From assembly GCA_002086835.1 (NCBI GenBank), contig MVIG01000015.1:1-64000 (forward strand): 64,000 bases of DNA, written 5' to 3'. The stretch's first letter is position 1. Each line of letters starts with the position of its first letter. The position numbers and the translations under genes were made by a program. Below are positions 1 through 9,966 of this stretch, in pieces. The DNA is from Mycolicibacterium porcinum. Lineage in GTDB: Bacteria > Actinomycetota > Actinomycetes > Mycobacteriales > Mycobacteriaceae. The notes under the pieces are model-generated. The model made no database searches and was not told the DNA's origin. It was given only the letters and a program-made list of their open reading frames with translations.

Positions 1-141
1 CGCCGGGGGCGCCGGCACGGGATCCGCATACGCCACCGCCGGCAGCGCGACGGCCGCGGCGGTCGCACCGGTCATCGCGACCAGCGCCAGCTTGTTCGAC
101 AGACCTCTGCGCCGATGTGACATCGCATCCGACTCGTCCAT
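1..141 (-). CDS. apa: Apa-like Ala/Pro-rich secreted glycoprotein (N-terminus only)
   Basis: Only the first 47 codons are inside the window; the gene runs off the left edge. The translation has a charged start (MDESDAMSHRRRG), a hydrophobic stretch rich in Ala/Val and a cleavage site AYA-DP, followed by PVPAPPA. That is the layout of the mycobacterial alanine/proline-rich fibronectin-attachment antigen Apa (MPT32), which lies just downstream of modC in M. tuberculosis as it does here. An alternative in-frame ATG lies at 123. The 235 bp up to modC hold no gene and presumably the promoter. The identity rests on 47 residues and on gene order. Confidence 0.6.
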   Translation of the reverse strand, partial: MDESDAMSHRRRGLSNKLALVAMTGATAAAVALPAVAYADPVPAPPA

Positions 142-376
142 GGGGAAGAAACTACCGTGTTACGGCCGTGACGCAAGTGTGAGTTGCTCTTAGAGTGCCA
201 AAAAGTGCGATTGCGACAGATGGGATATCGCCAGCTGGGCCGCAGTAGGCATAGTTGCTGGCACGCGGGTGTGTGGGGCGCCACGCCGAACCTGGCAACC
301 CACCACGACACCCTCGGTGTCAGAGCCCTCAACACATGATTCGGACCTGCGCACGCCCGCGTTACGTCCGGGGGGA

Positions 377-1480
377 TCACTTCCCCGCGGCGCCCGCCGC
401 GTGAACCGCGACCTCCTGCGCCTTCACCGAGAAATACACCGTGTCCCCCGGGGCCAGTCGCAGCTCGGCGGCCGACTCGGCGGTGATGTCCGCCGCCAGG
501 CCGGGTGCGCCGTCGGGCTGCTCGTCGGCCCGGACCCGGATCCCGGGCCCGCGGCTGTCGAGCTCGGCGACCGTCACCGCCACCGTGTTGCGCGGACTAC
601 CGTGCGGTTCCTCGCGGTACACCGCGACCGACGCCGGCGAGAACACCGCCACCACCGACACCCCGGGTGCCACGTCGGCCACCGGCGTGCCGTGCCAGGT
701 CCCACCCCACGCGGTGGTCACGACACCATCGGCGCCTGCCGTGCCACCGATCAGGTTCACCCCGGCGAACCGGGCCCCGAAGTGGCTCTTGGGTGTCGCC
801 AGCACCTCTGCGGCGGAACCGCTTTCTATGATCCGCCCGGCTTCCACCACGATCACCCGGTCGGCCAGGGTCAGCACGTCGAGCAGGTCATGGGTGATCA
901 GCACAGCGCACCGACCACTCGTCGCCAGCACCCGCCGCAGGACCTTGCGCATCGATGCCGCCACCGCCACGTCCAAACCCGCCAAGGGTTCGTCGAGCAA
1001 CAACACCTCGGGATCGGCGGCCAAGGCCCGCGCCAGCGCCACCCGCTGGGCCTGCCCTCCCGACAACCGGCGAGGCCGCCGCTGAGCCAGGTCCGTGGCG
1101 TCGACCTCCGCCAACCACCGGTGCGCGCTGTCTCGCGCGGCACGATGCCCCAGCCTGCGCCCACTGCGGGCGCCGAAGGCCACGTTGCCCGCCACGCTCA
1201 AGTGCGGAAACAACAGAGAGTCCTGCAACAACAACCCGACGCGGCGGTCATGGGTCGGCACCTGTACCCCGGCGGCCGGGTCGGTCAGCACCCGATCACC
1301 CACCTGGACGCGCCCGGCATCCAGACCGACCAGTCCCGCGATGACATGCAGCGTCGTCGACTTGCCCGCGCCGTTGGGGCCCAGAACCGCCAGCACCTCC
1401 CCTGCCGGCACATCGAATTCGAGGTCCAGGCCTCGGTTTTCGACGACCGCGTGCACCCGCAGCGCCAAGCCCGCCGTCAC
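377..1480 (-). CDS. modC: Molybdate ABC transporter ATP-binding protein ModC
   Basis: This is the cytoplasmic ATPase that powers molybdate import through ModB. The 367-residue protein has Walker [10 protein letters not shown], the signature LSGGQAQR, Walker B VLLLDEP and the switch His in LITHD. A C-terminal region of about 120 residues fits the MOP/TOBE molybdate-binding regulatory domain of ModC. The GTG start at 1480 overlaps the modB stop by 4 bp (GTGA), so translation is probably coupled. The reading frame stays open further upstream, but that extension lies entirely inside modB and looks like a shadow. Confidence 0.93.
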   Translation of the reverse strand: MTAGLALRVHAVVENRGLDLEFDVPAGEVLAVLGPNGAGKSTTLHVIAGLVGLDAGRVQVGDRVLTDPAAGVQVPTHDRRVGLLLQDSLLFPHLSVAGNVAFGARSGRRLGHRAARDSAHRWLAEVDATDLAQRRPRRLSGGQAQRVALARALAADPEVLLLDEPLAGLDVAVAASMRKVLRRVLATSGRCAVLITHDLLDVLTLADRVIVVEAGRIIESGSAAEVLATPKSHFGARFAGVNLIGGTAGADGVVTTAWGGTWHGTPVADVAPGVSVVAVFSPASVAVYREEPHGSPRNTVAVTVAELDSRGPGIRVRADEQPDGAPGLAADITAESAAELRLAPGDTVYFSVKAQEVAVHAAGAAGK

Positions 1481-2271
1481 GTCCAACCACCCGCCCGCAG
1501 CCGCCGGCCACCCAGTCCGACGACCACCACCGCCGCCACGACGACCAGCAGCACCGACAGCGCCACCGCGGCGTCGGCATCGCTCTCGCGCTGCAGGTAG
1601 ATCTCCAAGGGCAGGGTGCGGGTGACACCCTGGCGCGAGCCCGCGAACGTCAACGTGGCGCCGAACTCTCCGAGGGAGCGCGCGAAGGCCAGCACGGCTC
1701 CCGAGATCAGGCCCGGGCCCAGCAGCGGCAGGGTCACCCGCCACCACACCGTCGCGGGCGAGGCGCCCAGCGTCGCCGCCACCACCTCGAAGTCGGCGCC
1801 TGCGGTCCGGGCCGCCCCTTCCAGTGAGATGACCAGGAACGGCAACGACACGAACGTCTGCGCCAGTACGACGGCGACCGTGGTGAAGGCGATCTGTACG
1901 CCCGCGCTCTCCAGGTACCGGCCGACCAGCCCGAGCCTGCCGAAGGCATACAGCAGCGCGATGCCGCCCACCACCGGCGGCAGCACCAACGGCAACAGGA
2001 TCAACGGCCGGACGATCCGGGTGACAAGCCCGTCGGTGCGGGCCAGCACCAGCGCGAGCGGAACCCCGAACAGCACACACAGCACGGTGCTGGCCAGCGA
2101 GGTCTCCAGGCTCAGCTTCAACGCCGCGGTAGACGACGGGCTCGAGATCAGCGACCCGAACCGCGGCCAGTCCACCTTCGCCACCATCGCGACCAGGGGC
2201 AGCACCACGAAGATCGCGCCGGCGGCGGCAGGAAGATAGATCCAGCGCGGCAGCCGTGGCGGATTCGTCAC
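1477..2271 (-). CDS. modB: Molybdate ABC transporter permease ModB
   Basis: Integral membrane permease of 264 residues with about five or six hydrophobic segments. It has the binding-protein-dependent transport signature around residues 170-200 ([21 protein letters not shown], the EAA loop that docks onto ModC). It is the first gene of a two-gene modB-modC unit. In M. tuberculosis a modA binding-protein gene precedes modB. Here only 178 bp separate modB from the divergent SDR gene, so no modA fits at this locus. Confidence 0.92.
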   Translation of the reverse strand: MTNPPRLPRWIYLPAAAGAIFVVLPLVAMVAKVDWPRFGSLISSPSSTAALKLSLETSLASTVLCVLFGVPLALVLARTDGLVTRIVRPLILLPLVLPPVVGGIALLYAFGRLGLVGRYLESAGVQIAFTTVAVVLAQTFVSLPFLVISLEGAARTAGADFEVVAATLGASPATVWWRVTLPLLGPGLISGAVLAFARSLGEFGATLTFAGSRQGVTRTLPLEIYLQRESDADAAVALSVLLVVVAAVVVVGLGGRRLRAGGWT

Positions 2272-2377
2272 GACACCGCCTCGCCGACAATGTCGACGCA
2301 GGTGAGGGCGCTGGGTCGGATCATCACCGCAACCATATGCGAGCCGACATTTGGCGCGCCGAGTTTCGTGTCCTAGC

Positions 2378-2389
2378 TACTGTCCAGTA
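2378..2389. promoter_or_regulatory. Small dyad, possible operator upstream of the SDR gene
   Basis: TACTG-TC-CAGTA is a perfect 5-bp inverted repeat in the space between divergent modB and the SDR gene. Spacing and symmetry suit a dimeric regulator, but no regulator is named and the dyad is short. It lies about 60 bp upstream of the SDR start. Confidence 0.3.
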
Positions 2390-2449
2390 ACATTGTCCGT
2401 TGGTCGCCCCCGTCCGGCGCGGCGATCCCCGGGTACATGGAGGTACATC

Positions 2450-3124
2450 ATGGCGGAGGTGCTGGTCACCGGCGGCGACACTGAACTCGGCCGCACCATT
2501 GCGGCAGGCTTCCTCGACGCAGGCCACAACGTGGTCATCGCCGGCGCCCGCCGCGAGGATCTGGAGCTGACCGCCAAGCAGCTCGACGTCGCGTCGATCG
2601 TGTTCGACAACACCGATCCCGCCAGCCTCGAGAGCGCCCGCTCGCTGTTCCCCCACCACCTCGACACGCTGGTCAACGTCCCGGCTCCGCAGTTCGAGTC
2701 CAAGGACCCCCGCACCTTCACCCTCAACGACCTGGCCACCGCGTGGCGCAACGCGCTGGACGCCACAGTGGTCTCTGCGGTGCTGACCGTGCAGATCGTC
2801 GGCGACCACCTGCGCTCAGGCGGTTCCATCATCAACGTCGTGCCCGCGAGCCCGCGTGAGGGCAGCGCCGAAGCTGCCGTCAAGGCCGCGCTCGGCGACT
2901 GGACCTCGGGTCAGGCCGCGTACTTCGGCACTCGCGGCATCACCGTCAACGCCATCGCCCCCGGCCTGTCCGCCGAGCCCGGCTACGACGGTCTCGGCAC
3001 CACGCCGCCGTCGGTCGCCGACGAGTTCGCCCGTCTGGCAGTGTTTTTGAGCACGCCGGCAGCTCGCCACATCACCGGCCAGACCATGCACGTCAGCCGC
3101 GGTACGCTCGCCACCCTGGGATAG
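2450..3124 (+). CDS. Short-chain dehydrogenase/reductase (Rv1856c-like)
   Basis: Rossmann-fold protein of 224 residues. The N-terminus carries TGGDTELGR, a variant of the SDR cofactor motif TGxxxGxG, followed by NVVIAGARRE. The late part has the typical FARLAVFLSTPAARHITGQTMHVSRG, matching the C-terminal SDR pattern. The usual YxxxK active site appears degraded: the AAYFGTRG region has Tyr but no Lys four residues later, so catalysis is uncertain. The ATG at 2450 follows a good GGAGGT ribosome site; the frame extends upstream without support. It precedes an LLM oxidoreductase by 18 bp, as Rv1856c precedes Rv1855c. Confidence 0.8.
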   Translation: MAEVLVTGGDTELGRTIAAGFLDAGHNVVIAGARREDLELTAKQLDVASIVFDNTDPASLESARSLFPHHLDTLVNVPAPQFESKDPRTFTLNDLATAWRNALDATVVSAVLTVQIVGDHLRSGGSIINVVPASPREGSAEAAVKAALGDWTSGQAAYFGTRGITVNAIAPGLSAEPGYDGLGTTPPSVADEFARLAVFLSTPAARHITGQTMHVSRGTLATLG

Positions 3125-3142
3125 CGCGCTAAGGTCGGAGAA

Positions 3143-4069
3143 GTGACAATCCGACTCGGACTCCAGATCCCGAACTTCTCCTACGGCACCGGCGTTTCCG
3201 AACTCTTCCCGACCGTCATCGCCCAGGCTCAGGAAGCCGAGGCCGCCGGCTTCGACTCCGTCTTCGTGATGGACCACTTCTATCAACTGCCCGGCCTCGG
3301 CACTCCCGACCAGCCGATGCTCGAGGCATACACGGCACTCGGCGCACTGGCGACCGCGACGCAGAAGGTCCAGCTGGGCACCCTGGTCACCGGCAACACC
3401 TACCGGAACCCGACGCTGCTGGCCAAGGCCATCACCACGCTCGACGTGATCAGTCAGGGCCGCGCCATCCTGGGCATCGGCACCGGCTGGTTCGAACTCG
3501 AACACGAGCAACTCGGCTACGAGTTCGGCACCTTCACCGACCGCTTCAACAAGCTCGGCGAGGCGCTGCAGATCATCCTTCCGATGCTCGCCGGCGAGCG
3601 CCCGACATTCAGCGGCAAGTACTACCGGACGGTCGAGGCGATGGCCAATCCCCGGTTCCGCGACCACATTCCGCTGATGATCGGCGGCAGCGGCGAGAAG
3701 AAGACCATCCCGCTGGCGGCCCGGCACTTCGACCACCTCAACATCATCGCGAACTTCGACGAGTTGCCGCGCAAGCTCGATGTGATCCGTCAGGAGTGCG
3801 AGCGGATCGACCGGGATCCGGCCACTCTGGAGACCAGCATGCTGGTGATCGCGTTGATCGGTGAGCAGTTCACCGCGGACTCCATCCCGCCCGACTTCCA
3901 GAAACGTGCGGTGTTCGGCAGTGCCGAGCAGATCGCCGAGCAGCTCAAGACCAAGCTCTTCGATACCGGCGTGAACGGGGTGATCCTCAGCCCGGTGACC
4001 ATGGGCGGCTACGTGCCCGGCGGTATCACCGCCGCTGCCGAAGCATTGAAACCACTGATATCCGGGTAG
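3143..4069 (+). CDS. LLM-class F420-dependent oxidoreductase (Rv1855c-like)
   Basis: A TIM-barrel luciferase-like monooxygenase family protein of 308 residues. The start MTIRLGLQIPNF, the VFVMDHF block and GIGTGWFELEHEQLGYEF are characteristic of the actinobacterial F420-dependent subfamily (TIGR03560 type). The substrate is unknown. The GTG start has a GGAGAA ribosome site, and TAAGGT lies seven bases before the GTG, so a leaderless transcript is also possible. It follows the SDR gene and precedes ndh, as in M. tuberculosis. Confidence 0.85.
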   Translation: MTIRLGLQIPNFSYGTGVSELFPTVIAQAQEAEAAGFDSVFVMDHFYQLPGLGTPDQPMLEAYTALGALATATQKVQLGTLVTGNTYRNPTLLAKAITTLDVISQGRAILGIGTGWFELEHEQLGYEFGTFTDRFNKLGEALQIILPMLAGERPTFSGKYYRTVEAMANPRFRDHIPLMIGGSGEKKTIPLAARHFDHLNIIANFDELPRKLDVIRQECERIDRDPATLETSMLVIALIGEQFTADSIPPDFQKRAVFGSAEQIAEQLKTKLFDTGVNGVILSPVTMGGYVPGGITAAAEALKPLISG

Positions 4070-4118
4070 ACATTCGGTTCGTTGGCCATCTCACCGCACA
4101 GGCGGGAATCGCGCCGAC

Positions 4119-4132
4119 TAACCTAACGGTTA
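4119..4132. promoter_or_regulatory. Dyad in the ndh promoter region
   Basis: TAACC-TAAC-GGTTA is a perfect 5-bp inverted repeat 34 bp upstream of the ndh ATG. It could be an operator or part of the promoter. No regulator can be assigned from sequence alone. Confidence 0.3.
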
Positions 4133-4166
4133 TTACGAGTGGCAAACACGTCCGCGAGGAGCAGCA

Positions 4167-5540
4167 ATGAGCCATCCCGGAGCTACGGCATCGGATCGGC
4201 ATAAGGTAGTCATCATCGGATCGGGCTTCGGCGGCCTCACCGCCGCCAAGACCCTCAAACGTGCCGACGTCGACGTCAAGCTGATCGCCCGCACCACCCA
4301 CCACCTGTTCCAGCCGTTGCTGTACCAGGTGGCCACCGGCATCATCTCCGAGGGCGAGATCGCGCCGGCCACCCGCGTGATCCTGCGCAAGCAGAAGAAC
4401 GCGCAGGTGCTGTTGGGCGACGTCACCCACATCGATCTGGAGAACCAGACGGTGGATTCGGTGCTCCTCGGGCACACCTACTCCACCCCGTACGACAGCC
4501 TCATCATCGCCGCAGGCGCCGGGCAGTCCTACTTCGGCAACGACCACTTCGCCGAGTTCGCCCCCGGCATGAAGTCGATCGACGATGCGCTGGAGCTCCG
4601 AGGCCGCATCCTCGGCGCGTTCGAACAGGCCGAGCGTTCCAGCGATCCGGTGCGCCGGGCCAAGCTGCTGACCTTCACCGTGGTGGGCGCAGGCCCGACC
4701 GGTGTCGAAATGGCCGGGCAGATCGCCGAATTGGCGGATCAGACCCTGCGCGGCAGCTTCCGGCACATCGACCCCACCGAGGCGCGGGTGATCCTGCTCG
4801 ACGCCGCGCCTGCCGTGCTGCCGCCGATGGGCGAGAAGCTGGGCAAGCGCGCCCAGGCCCGGCTGGAGAAGATGGGGGTCGAGGTTCAGCTCGGCGCCAT
4901 GGTCACCGACGTCGACCGCAACGGCCTGACCGTCAAGGATTCCGACGGCTCGCTGCGGCGCATCGAATCGGCCTGCAAGGTGTGGTCGGCCGGCGTCTCG
5001 GCCAGCCCGCTGGGCAAGGACCTTGCCGAGCAGTCCGGGGTCGAACTGGACCGGGCCGGCCGCGTCAAGGTGGAGCCCGACCTGACGATCCCCGGTCACC
5101 CCAACGTGTTCGTGGTCGGCGACATGGCCGCCGTCGAAGGCGTGCCCGGCGTCGCCCAGGGCGCGATCCAGGGCGGCCGCTACGCGGCCAAGCTGATCAA
5201 GCGCGAGGTGGCCGGCACCAGCCCGAAAATCCGGGCCCCGTTCGAGTACTTCGACAAAGGCTCGATGGCCACGGTGTCGCGGTTCTCCGCGGTCGCCAAG
5301 GTCGGCCCGATCGAGTTCTCCGGGTTCTTCGCCTGGGTGTGCTGGCTGGTGCTGCACCTGGTGTACATCGTCGGGTTCAAGAGCCGGCTGGTCACGGTGT
5401 TGTCCTGGGGCGTGACGTTCCTGAGCACCAAACGCGGGCAGCTCACCATCACCGAGCAGCAGGCCTACGCGCGCACCAGGATCGAGGAGCTCGAGGAGAT
5501 CGCGGCTTCCGTCCAGGAAACCGAGAAAGCGGCCTCCTAG
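4167..5540 (+). CDS. ndh: Type II NADH dehydrogenase
   Basis: Single-subunit, non-proton-pumping NADH:menaquinone oxidoreductase bound to the cytoplasmic membrane, and the main NADH entry to the respiratory chain in mycobacteria. The 457-residue protein has an FAD-binding GSGFGG at 18-23, a second dinucleotide fold VVGAGPTGVEMA near 170 for NADH, and the VFVVGDMAAV block near 310 that closes the FAD site. Hydrophobic stretches near 390-430 are consistent with membrane attachment. The ATG has AGGAGCAGCA upstream. The stop codon shares the palindrome CTAG with the ureD stop on the opposite strand. Confidence 0.95.
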   Translation: MSHPGATASDRHKVVIIGSGFGGLTAAKTLKRADVDVKLIARTTHHLFQPLLYQVATGIISEGEIAPATRVILRKQKNAQVLLGDVTHIDLENQTVDSVLLGHTYSTPYDSLIIAAGAGQSYFGNDHFAEFAPGMKSIDDALELRGRILGAFEQAERSSDPVRRAKLLTFTVVGAGPTGVEMAGQIAELADQTLRGSFRHIDPTEARVILLDAAPAVLPPMGEKLGKRAQARLEKMGVEVQLGAMVTDVDRNGLTVKDSDGSLRRIESACKVWSAGVSASPLGKDLAEQSGVELDRAGRVKVEPDLTIPGHPNVFVVGDMAAVEGVPGVAQGAIQGGRYAAKLIKREVAGTSPKIRAPFEYFDKGSMATVSRFSAVAKVGPIEFSGFFAWVCWLVLHLVYIVGFKSRLVTVLSWGVTFLSTKRGQLTITEQQAYARTRIEELEEIAASVQETEKAAS

Positions 5541-6184
5541 CCCGCTGCGGTCTCGGGCGGTAGCCGGTCCCCCTGCCAGGTGGCCAGGCTGCCGCCGCGA
5601 GCCAACTCGAGCACGGTTCCGGGTGCCTCGAATGAGGGTGCGGGATAACGCAGTTCGCTGATGCACGCCCGAGGTGCGGTCAGGATGTCGTCGCCCACTG
5701 CCCCGCATCCGAGTTCGACGCGATGCCGAAGCAGTGGCATCGATCCGACGTCGGCGTGCAACGCTGACGACCAGAATCCTTCTCGCTCACCAGATCTGCC
5801 GATCTGGACTCGCTCCCGGATGCGCACCCGCGCCGACTCAGCGATTCCCAGCCGCGTCGTCACCCGGTGCCCGGAACCACCGGCCACCACGGTGGGCTCC
5901 GGATCCAGGTCCAGCTGACCGGCCACCTCCAGGTCCCACTGCGCGGCCGATTGCGACGTATGGCCGCCGGGCAGCACCATCGTCGCCGCGGCGGTACGGA
6001 TCAGCAGCCGGGCACCGGCTTCGACCACCACCCGCACCGTCAGGGTGTCGCCGCCGAGCGGGGTGGCGGCAGTGGAGATCAGGTGCACCGTATCGGGTTC
6101 GGTGCACCGCCCGGCCAGCCCGCCGCGCGCCTCGATCCGCGGCAACCGCCCCGGCGACGCCGCGATCACGACATGGGCATGCAT
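5537..6184 (-). CDS. ureD: Urease accessory protein UreD
   Basis: UreD (UreH) is the scaffold protein that binds apo-urease together with UreF and UreG during nickel insertion. The 215-residue translation shows the family pattern: GGDTLTVRVVVEAGARLLIRTAAATMVLPG, then ARVRIRERVQIGRSGE. It is the last gene of the operon; its ATG shares one base with the ureG stop (TAATG), so it is translationally coupled. Its stop codon overlaps that of ndh. Confidence 0.9.
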   Translation of the reverse strand: MHAHVVIAASPGRLPRIEARGGLAGRCTEPDTVHLISTAATPLGGDTLTVRVVVEAGARLLIRTAAATMVLPGGHTSQSAAQWDLEVAGQLDLDPEPTVVAGGSGHRVTTRLGIAESARVRIRERVQIGRSGEREGFWSSALHADVGSMPLLRHRVELGCGAVGDDILTAPRACISELRYPAPSFEAPGTVLELARGGSLATWQGDRLPPETAAG

Positions 6185-6870
6185 TACGCCGGCGACGCCT
6201 GGGCGACTCTCAGCTGCTCGCGCACCCAGGCCAGCACCGGACCCGCCGTCGGATCGTCGGTCAGTGAGATGAGCGCCGTGGGCCTGTCCTGCCGGGCCTT
6301 GGCCGCATCGCGCCGCATCACGTCGAGATCGGCCCCCACCAACGGCGCCAGATCAGTCTTGTTGATCACCAACAGGTCCGAGTAGGTCACGCCGGGCCCG
6401 CCCTTGCGCGGCACCTTGTCTCCCCCGGCCACGTCGACGACGAAGATCTGTACGTCCACCAGGCCGGACGAGAACGTCGCGGTGAGGTTGTCACCACCGG
6501 ACTCGACGAGGATCAGATCCAACGGCGGGTTCGCCTCGATCAGGTCGTCGATCGCGTCGAGGTTTGCCGTGATGTCGTCGCGGATCGCGGTGTGCGGGCA
6601 TCCCCCGGTCTGGACCGCGGCGATCCGTTCGTCGGGCAGTACCGCGTGCCTGCGCAGGAAGTCGGCATCCTCGGTGGTGTAGATGTCATTGGTCAAGACG
6701 GCCAGCGACAGCTCGTCCCGCAGCTGCCGGCTCAGCGCGGCCACCAGCGCGGTCTTGCCGGATCCGACCGGCCCTCCGACACCGATGCGCAACGGCTCGC
6801 CGGGCCTGCGGTCCCGCTTGGGCCGGTCGACATGCGTGTGGGGCTCGCCGTCGATGAAATGTGGTGGCAT
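6184..6870 (-). CDS. ureG: Urease accessory GTPase UreG
   Basis: SIMIBI-class GTPase that delivers nickel to urease. The 228-residue protein has a His-containing N-terminus ([12 protein letters not shown]), the P-loop GGPVGSGKT, the metal-binding CPH motif in [11 protein letters not shown], the switch block [12 protein letters not shown] and the NKTDLA guanine-specificity motif. The ATG at 6870 was chosen because the family begins there; the open frame upstream is not UreG-like. A 29-bp gap separates it from ureF. Confidence 0.95.
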   Translation of the reverse strand: MPPHFIDGEPHTHVDRPKRDRRPGEPLRIGVGGPVGSGKTALVAALSRQLRDELSLAVLTNDIYTTEDADFLRRHAVLPDERIAAVQTGGCPHTAIRDDITANLDAIDDLIEANPPLDLILVESGGDNLTATFSSGLVDVQIFVVDVAGGDKVPRKGGPGVTYSDLLVINKTDLAPLVGADLDVMRRDAAKARQDRPTALISLTDDPTAGPVLAWVREQLRVAQASPA

Positions 6871-6899
6871 GGTGGACCTTTCGAGAGCTGTACAGAAAA

Positions 6900-7535
6900 C
6901 TACGAGACGAACAACGGCCGGTCGCGTCGGGTGTGCCGTTGCGCCAAGACGTCGAGCAGAGGATCGGACAGGTCGGCCAGCCCGGTGACCGCGTTCGCTG
7001 CCGCCTCGTCGCACACCCCGGACAGCTCGAAGGTCAGCGCCGCGACATCGGCGGGGTCCAGGGCGAGCAGCCGCTGCGCGGCCGTCGCCGAACCGGTCAT
7101 GGTGGTGTACACCACCGACAGGGCAGTCTGGCCCGGATCCAGTTCGGCGGCTGCCGCGACCGACCCGGCCGCGACCGGCAGGTGCGGCCGAGGCCCGAGC
7201 GTCGCCCATGACTGTTGTGGCCACACCCGCCGGGCCAGCCGGACCAGTCCCCGCCCCTGGGCCCGCGAGGCCTCGCGGGCCGCCGGTGCCGGTGTGCGGG
7301 CGTCAGTTTCGGCGTCGGCGGTCTCGGGGTCCAAGATCCCGGTGTGCACCGCCACCGCGATCGAGGCAGCCACCACCCCACTGGTCCGGATTCGCCGGAC
7401 CAGGAAGGCGCGCAGGGTGGCGACATCGGTCAGCAGGCCGCTCGTGACCGCTTCCTCGACACCGCCGGAGTGCACGTGACCGCCGGTCGGCAAACGGGAG
7501 TCGGCCAGGGTCAGAAGCGTTGCCAGGCTGCTCAT
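6900..7535 (-). CDS. ureF: Urease accessory protein UreF
   Basis: All-helical accessory factor of 211 residues that bridges UreD and UreG in the urease activation complex. The start [24 protein letters not shown] is the conserved UreF N-terminus (usually DSxxPxGxxxHSxGLE). Its ATG begins directly after the ureC stop with no intervening base. Confidence 0.9.
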   Translation of the reverse strand: MSSLATLLTLADSRLPTGGHVHSGGVEEAVTSGLLTDVATLRAFLVRRIRTSGVVAASIAVAVHTGILDPETADAETDARTPAPAAREASRAQGRGLVRLARRVWPQQSWATLGPRPHLPVAAGSVAAAAELDPGQTALSVVYTTMTGSATAAQRLLALDPADVAALTFELSGVCDEAAANAVTGLADLSDPLLDVLAQRHTRRDRPLFVS

Positions 7536-9257
7536 CTAGAACAGGAAATATCGCTGGGCCATGGGCAGTTCGACCGCGGGCTGTTCCTGCCACACCTGCC
7601 CGTCGATCCGTACCGTGAAGGTGTCCGGCTCGACCTCGATGTGCGGCAACGCATCGTTGAGCGGCATCTGGGCCTTGCCGATCCGCCGGACATTCTTGAC
7701 CGCGGCCAGCTTTCGGCGAACATCGAGGCGGTCGGCCAGTCCGTCCTCGATGGCCTGCGGTGCGACGAAGTGCACCGACGTGGCGGCCGCGGCGGCCGGA
7801 GCCGCGCCGAACATGGGCCGAGGCAGGACCGGCTGCGGGGTGGGAATGGAGGCGTTGGCATCGCCCATCGCCGCCCAGGCGATCATGCCGCCCTTGAGCA
7901 CCGCGTGTGGCCGCACTCCGAAGAACGCGGGCTCCCACAGCACGAGGTCGGCGAGCTTGCCGACCTCGACCGAGCCGACCTCGTCGTCGAGTCCGTGCGC
8001 GATGGCCGGGCAGATGGTGTATTTCGCGATGTACCGGCGGGCGCGGTTGTTGTCAGCCGGCCCGTCCCCTTCGAGTGCGCCGCGCCTGCGCTTCATCACG
8101 TGCGCGGTCTGCCAGGTCCTCAGCACCACCTCACCGACCCGGCCCATCGCCTGCGCGTCGCTGCCGATCATCGAGATGGCCCCGATGTCGTGCAGCAGGT
8201 CCTCCGCGGCGATCGTCGACGGCCGGATCCGGCTCTCGGCGAACGCCAGATCCTCGGGCACGCTCGGATTCAGGTGATGGCACACCATGAGCATGTCGAG
8301 GTGTTCGTCGAGAGTGTTGACCGTGTGCGGGCGCGTCGGATTGGTCGAGCTGGGAAGCACATTCGGATGTGAGGCAACGGTGATGATGTCGGGTGCGTGC
8401 CCACCCCCGGCGCCCTCGGTGTGATACGCGTGGATGCCGCGACCCTTGATGGCGGCCAGGGTGTCCTCGACGAAGCCCGCCTCGTTGAGGGTGTCGGTGT
8501 GGATGTTGGCCTGGACCCCGGCGGCTTCGGCGACGGTGAGGCAGGCGTCGATGGCCGCGGGCGTCGTGCCCCAGTCCTCGTGCAGCTTGAATCCCGCGGC
8601 GCCGGCGCGCAACTGCTCCCACATCGCCTCGGAGCTGACCGTGTTGCCCTTTCCGAGCAGCGCGACGTTGAGCGGCCAGGAGTCCAGTGATTCCAGCATC
8701 CTGGCCAGATGCCAGGCGCCCGGGGTGACCGTGGTGGCCTTGCTCCCCTCGGCCGGTCCGGTTCCGCCGGCCACGATGGTGGTGATGCCGCCACCGAGGG
8801 CCTCTTCCATAATCTGCGGACAGATCAGGTGGACGTGGCAGTCGATCGCACCTGCGGTCAGGATGCGGCCGTTGCCCGCGATGATCTCCGTCGACGGACC
8901 GACGACCAGATCCGGGTGCACGCCGGTCATGATGTCGGGGTTGCCCGCCTTGCCGATGGCCGCGATGCGGCCGTCCCGGATCCCGATGTCGGCCTTGATG
9001 ATTCCCCAGTGGTCGATGATCACCGCGCCGGTGATCACGGTGTCGGGTGCGCCGTCGGCGCGGGTCGCCCTGGCCTGGCCCATCGACTCCCGGAGGACCT
9101 TGCCGCCGCCGAACACCGCCTCGTCGCCGGCCAGGCCGGGGCCGCCGCTGCGGTCCTCGGTGATCTCGACGAACAGGTCGGTGTCGGCCAGCCGGATCCG
9201 GTCACCTGTGGTCGGCCCGTACAGCGCTGCGTAACGGGCCCGGGTCAATTCGGTCAT
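7536..9257 (-). CDS. ureC: Urease alpha subunit (catalytic)
   Basis: Nickel amidohydrolase that splits urea into ammonia and carbamate. The protein is 573 residues from the ATG at 9257 (family about 570). Nickel-site motifs are intact: CHVHLICPQ (two His), the carbamylated Lys in [16 protein letters not shown], the flap [12 protein letters not shown], and the Asp ligand in [13 protein letters not shown] at 9281 would add eight residues (REEPRTP region), but the ATG matches the conserved start [19 protein letters not shown]. It lies 31 bp after ureB. Confidence 0.96.
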   Translation of the reverse strand: MTELTRARYAALYGPTTGDRIRLADTDLFVEITEDRSGGPGLAGDEAVFGGGKVLRESMGQARATRADGAPDTVITGAVIIDHWGIIKADIGIRDGRIAAIGKAGNPDIMTGVHPDLVVGPSTEIIAGNGRILTAGAIDCHVHLICPQIMEEALGGGITTIVAGGTGPAEGSKATTVTPGAWHLARMLESLDSWPLNVALLGKGNTVSSEAMWEQLRAGAAGFKLHEDWGTTPAAIDACLTVAEAAGVQANIHTDTLNEAGFVEDTLAAIKGRGIHAYHTEGAGGGHAPDIITVASHPNVLPSSTNPTRPHTVNTLDEHLDMLMVCHHLNPSVPEDLAFAESRIRPSTIAAEDLLHDIGAISMIGSDAQAMGRVGEVVLRTWQTAHVMKRRRGALEGDGPADNNRARRYIAKYTICPAIAHGLDDEVGSVEVGKLADLVLWEPAFFGVRPHAVLKGGMIAWAAMGDANASIPTPQPVLPRPMFGAAPAAAAATSVHFVAPQAIEDGLADRLDVRRKLAAVKNVRRIGKAQMPLNDALPHIEVEPDTFTVRIDGQVWQEQPAVELPMAQRYFLF

Positions 9258-9288
9258 CGGTGTCCTCGGTTCTTCGCGCAAGCGCTCA

Positions 9289-9600
9289 TCACGCCCCCAA
9301 TCGGCCGGGCGGGTCGAGGCTGATGCCGTGGACCTCGCGGGTGCCGGCCAGAGGTATCAGCGAAACACGCTGGACCACACCGGGTTCGAAACGAATCGCG
9401 GTACCGGCCGGAACGTCGAGACGATGCCCGCGGGCGGCGTCCCGGTCGAAGTCCAGCGCGGAGTTCGCTTGCGGTAGGTGCACGTGACTGCCGACCTGCA
9501 CCGGTCGGTCACCGGTGTTGACGATGTCCAGAACCAGCCGTGGCGCACCGGGATTGAGCGCGATCGCACCGTCGCCGAAGACGATTTCGCCGGGGATCAT
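9289..9600 (-). CDS. ureB: Urease beta subunit
   Basis: Non-catalytic structural subunit of 103 residues. It starts [21 protein letters not shown] and contains [26 protein letters not shown], a close match to the family block where NTGDRPIQVGSHxHFxExN is typical. The stop is 3 bp outside the preceding ureA region, in the usual ureA-ureB-ureC order. Confidence 0.94.
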   Translation of the reverse strand: MIPGEIVFGDGAIALNPGAPRLVLDIVNTGDRPVQVGSHVHLPQANSALDFDRDAARGHRLDVPAGTAIRFEPGVVQRVSLIPLAGTREVHGISLDPPGRLGA

Positions 9601-9603
9601 CGG

Positions 9604-9906
9604 TCAGACGATCGGGTGGTGGACGGTGACCAGCTTGGTGCCGTCGGGAAAAGTGGCCTCGACCTGCACGTCGTCCAGCATCTCGGGCACTCCCTCCATG
9701 ACCTGGTCGCGGGTCAGCACATCGCGGCCACTCACCATCAACTCAGCGACCGTCCGACCGTCGCGGGCGCCTTCCAACAGGTGATCGGTGATCACCGCGA
9801 CGGCCTCGGGATGGTTGAGCAACAAGCCGCGAGCCTGCCTGCGCCGCGCCAGGTCCGCGGCGTACGAGATGAGCAGACGATCCTGCTCATGCGGGGTCAA
9901 ACGCAT
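9604..9906 (-). CDS. ureA: Urease gamma subunit
   Basis: Structural subunit of exactly 100 residues from the ATG at 9906, the standard UreA length. It starts [21 protein letters not shown] and contains [20 protein letters not shown] and [18 protein letters not shown], all UreA signatures. An upstream in-frame start would add six residues (AGSRT region) not found in the family. First gene of ureABCFGD; the promoter should lie in 9907-9966. Confidence 0.95.
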   Translation of the reverse strand: MRLTPHEQDRLLISYAADLARRRQARGLLLNHPEAVAVITDHLLEGARDGRTVAELMVSGRDVLTRDQVMEGVPEMLDDVQVEATFPDGTKLVTVHHPIV

Positions 9907-9966
9907 AGTGCGCGATCCTGCCACGGCGAGCGGGGTTCGGCAGCGCTCGCGGCCGCGCCGGAGTCC

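Noticed and set aside
377..2290. A very long open frame through modC and modB on the minus strand
   Set aside because: The upstream part is out of frame with the clear modB protein; only the modC part matches a family.
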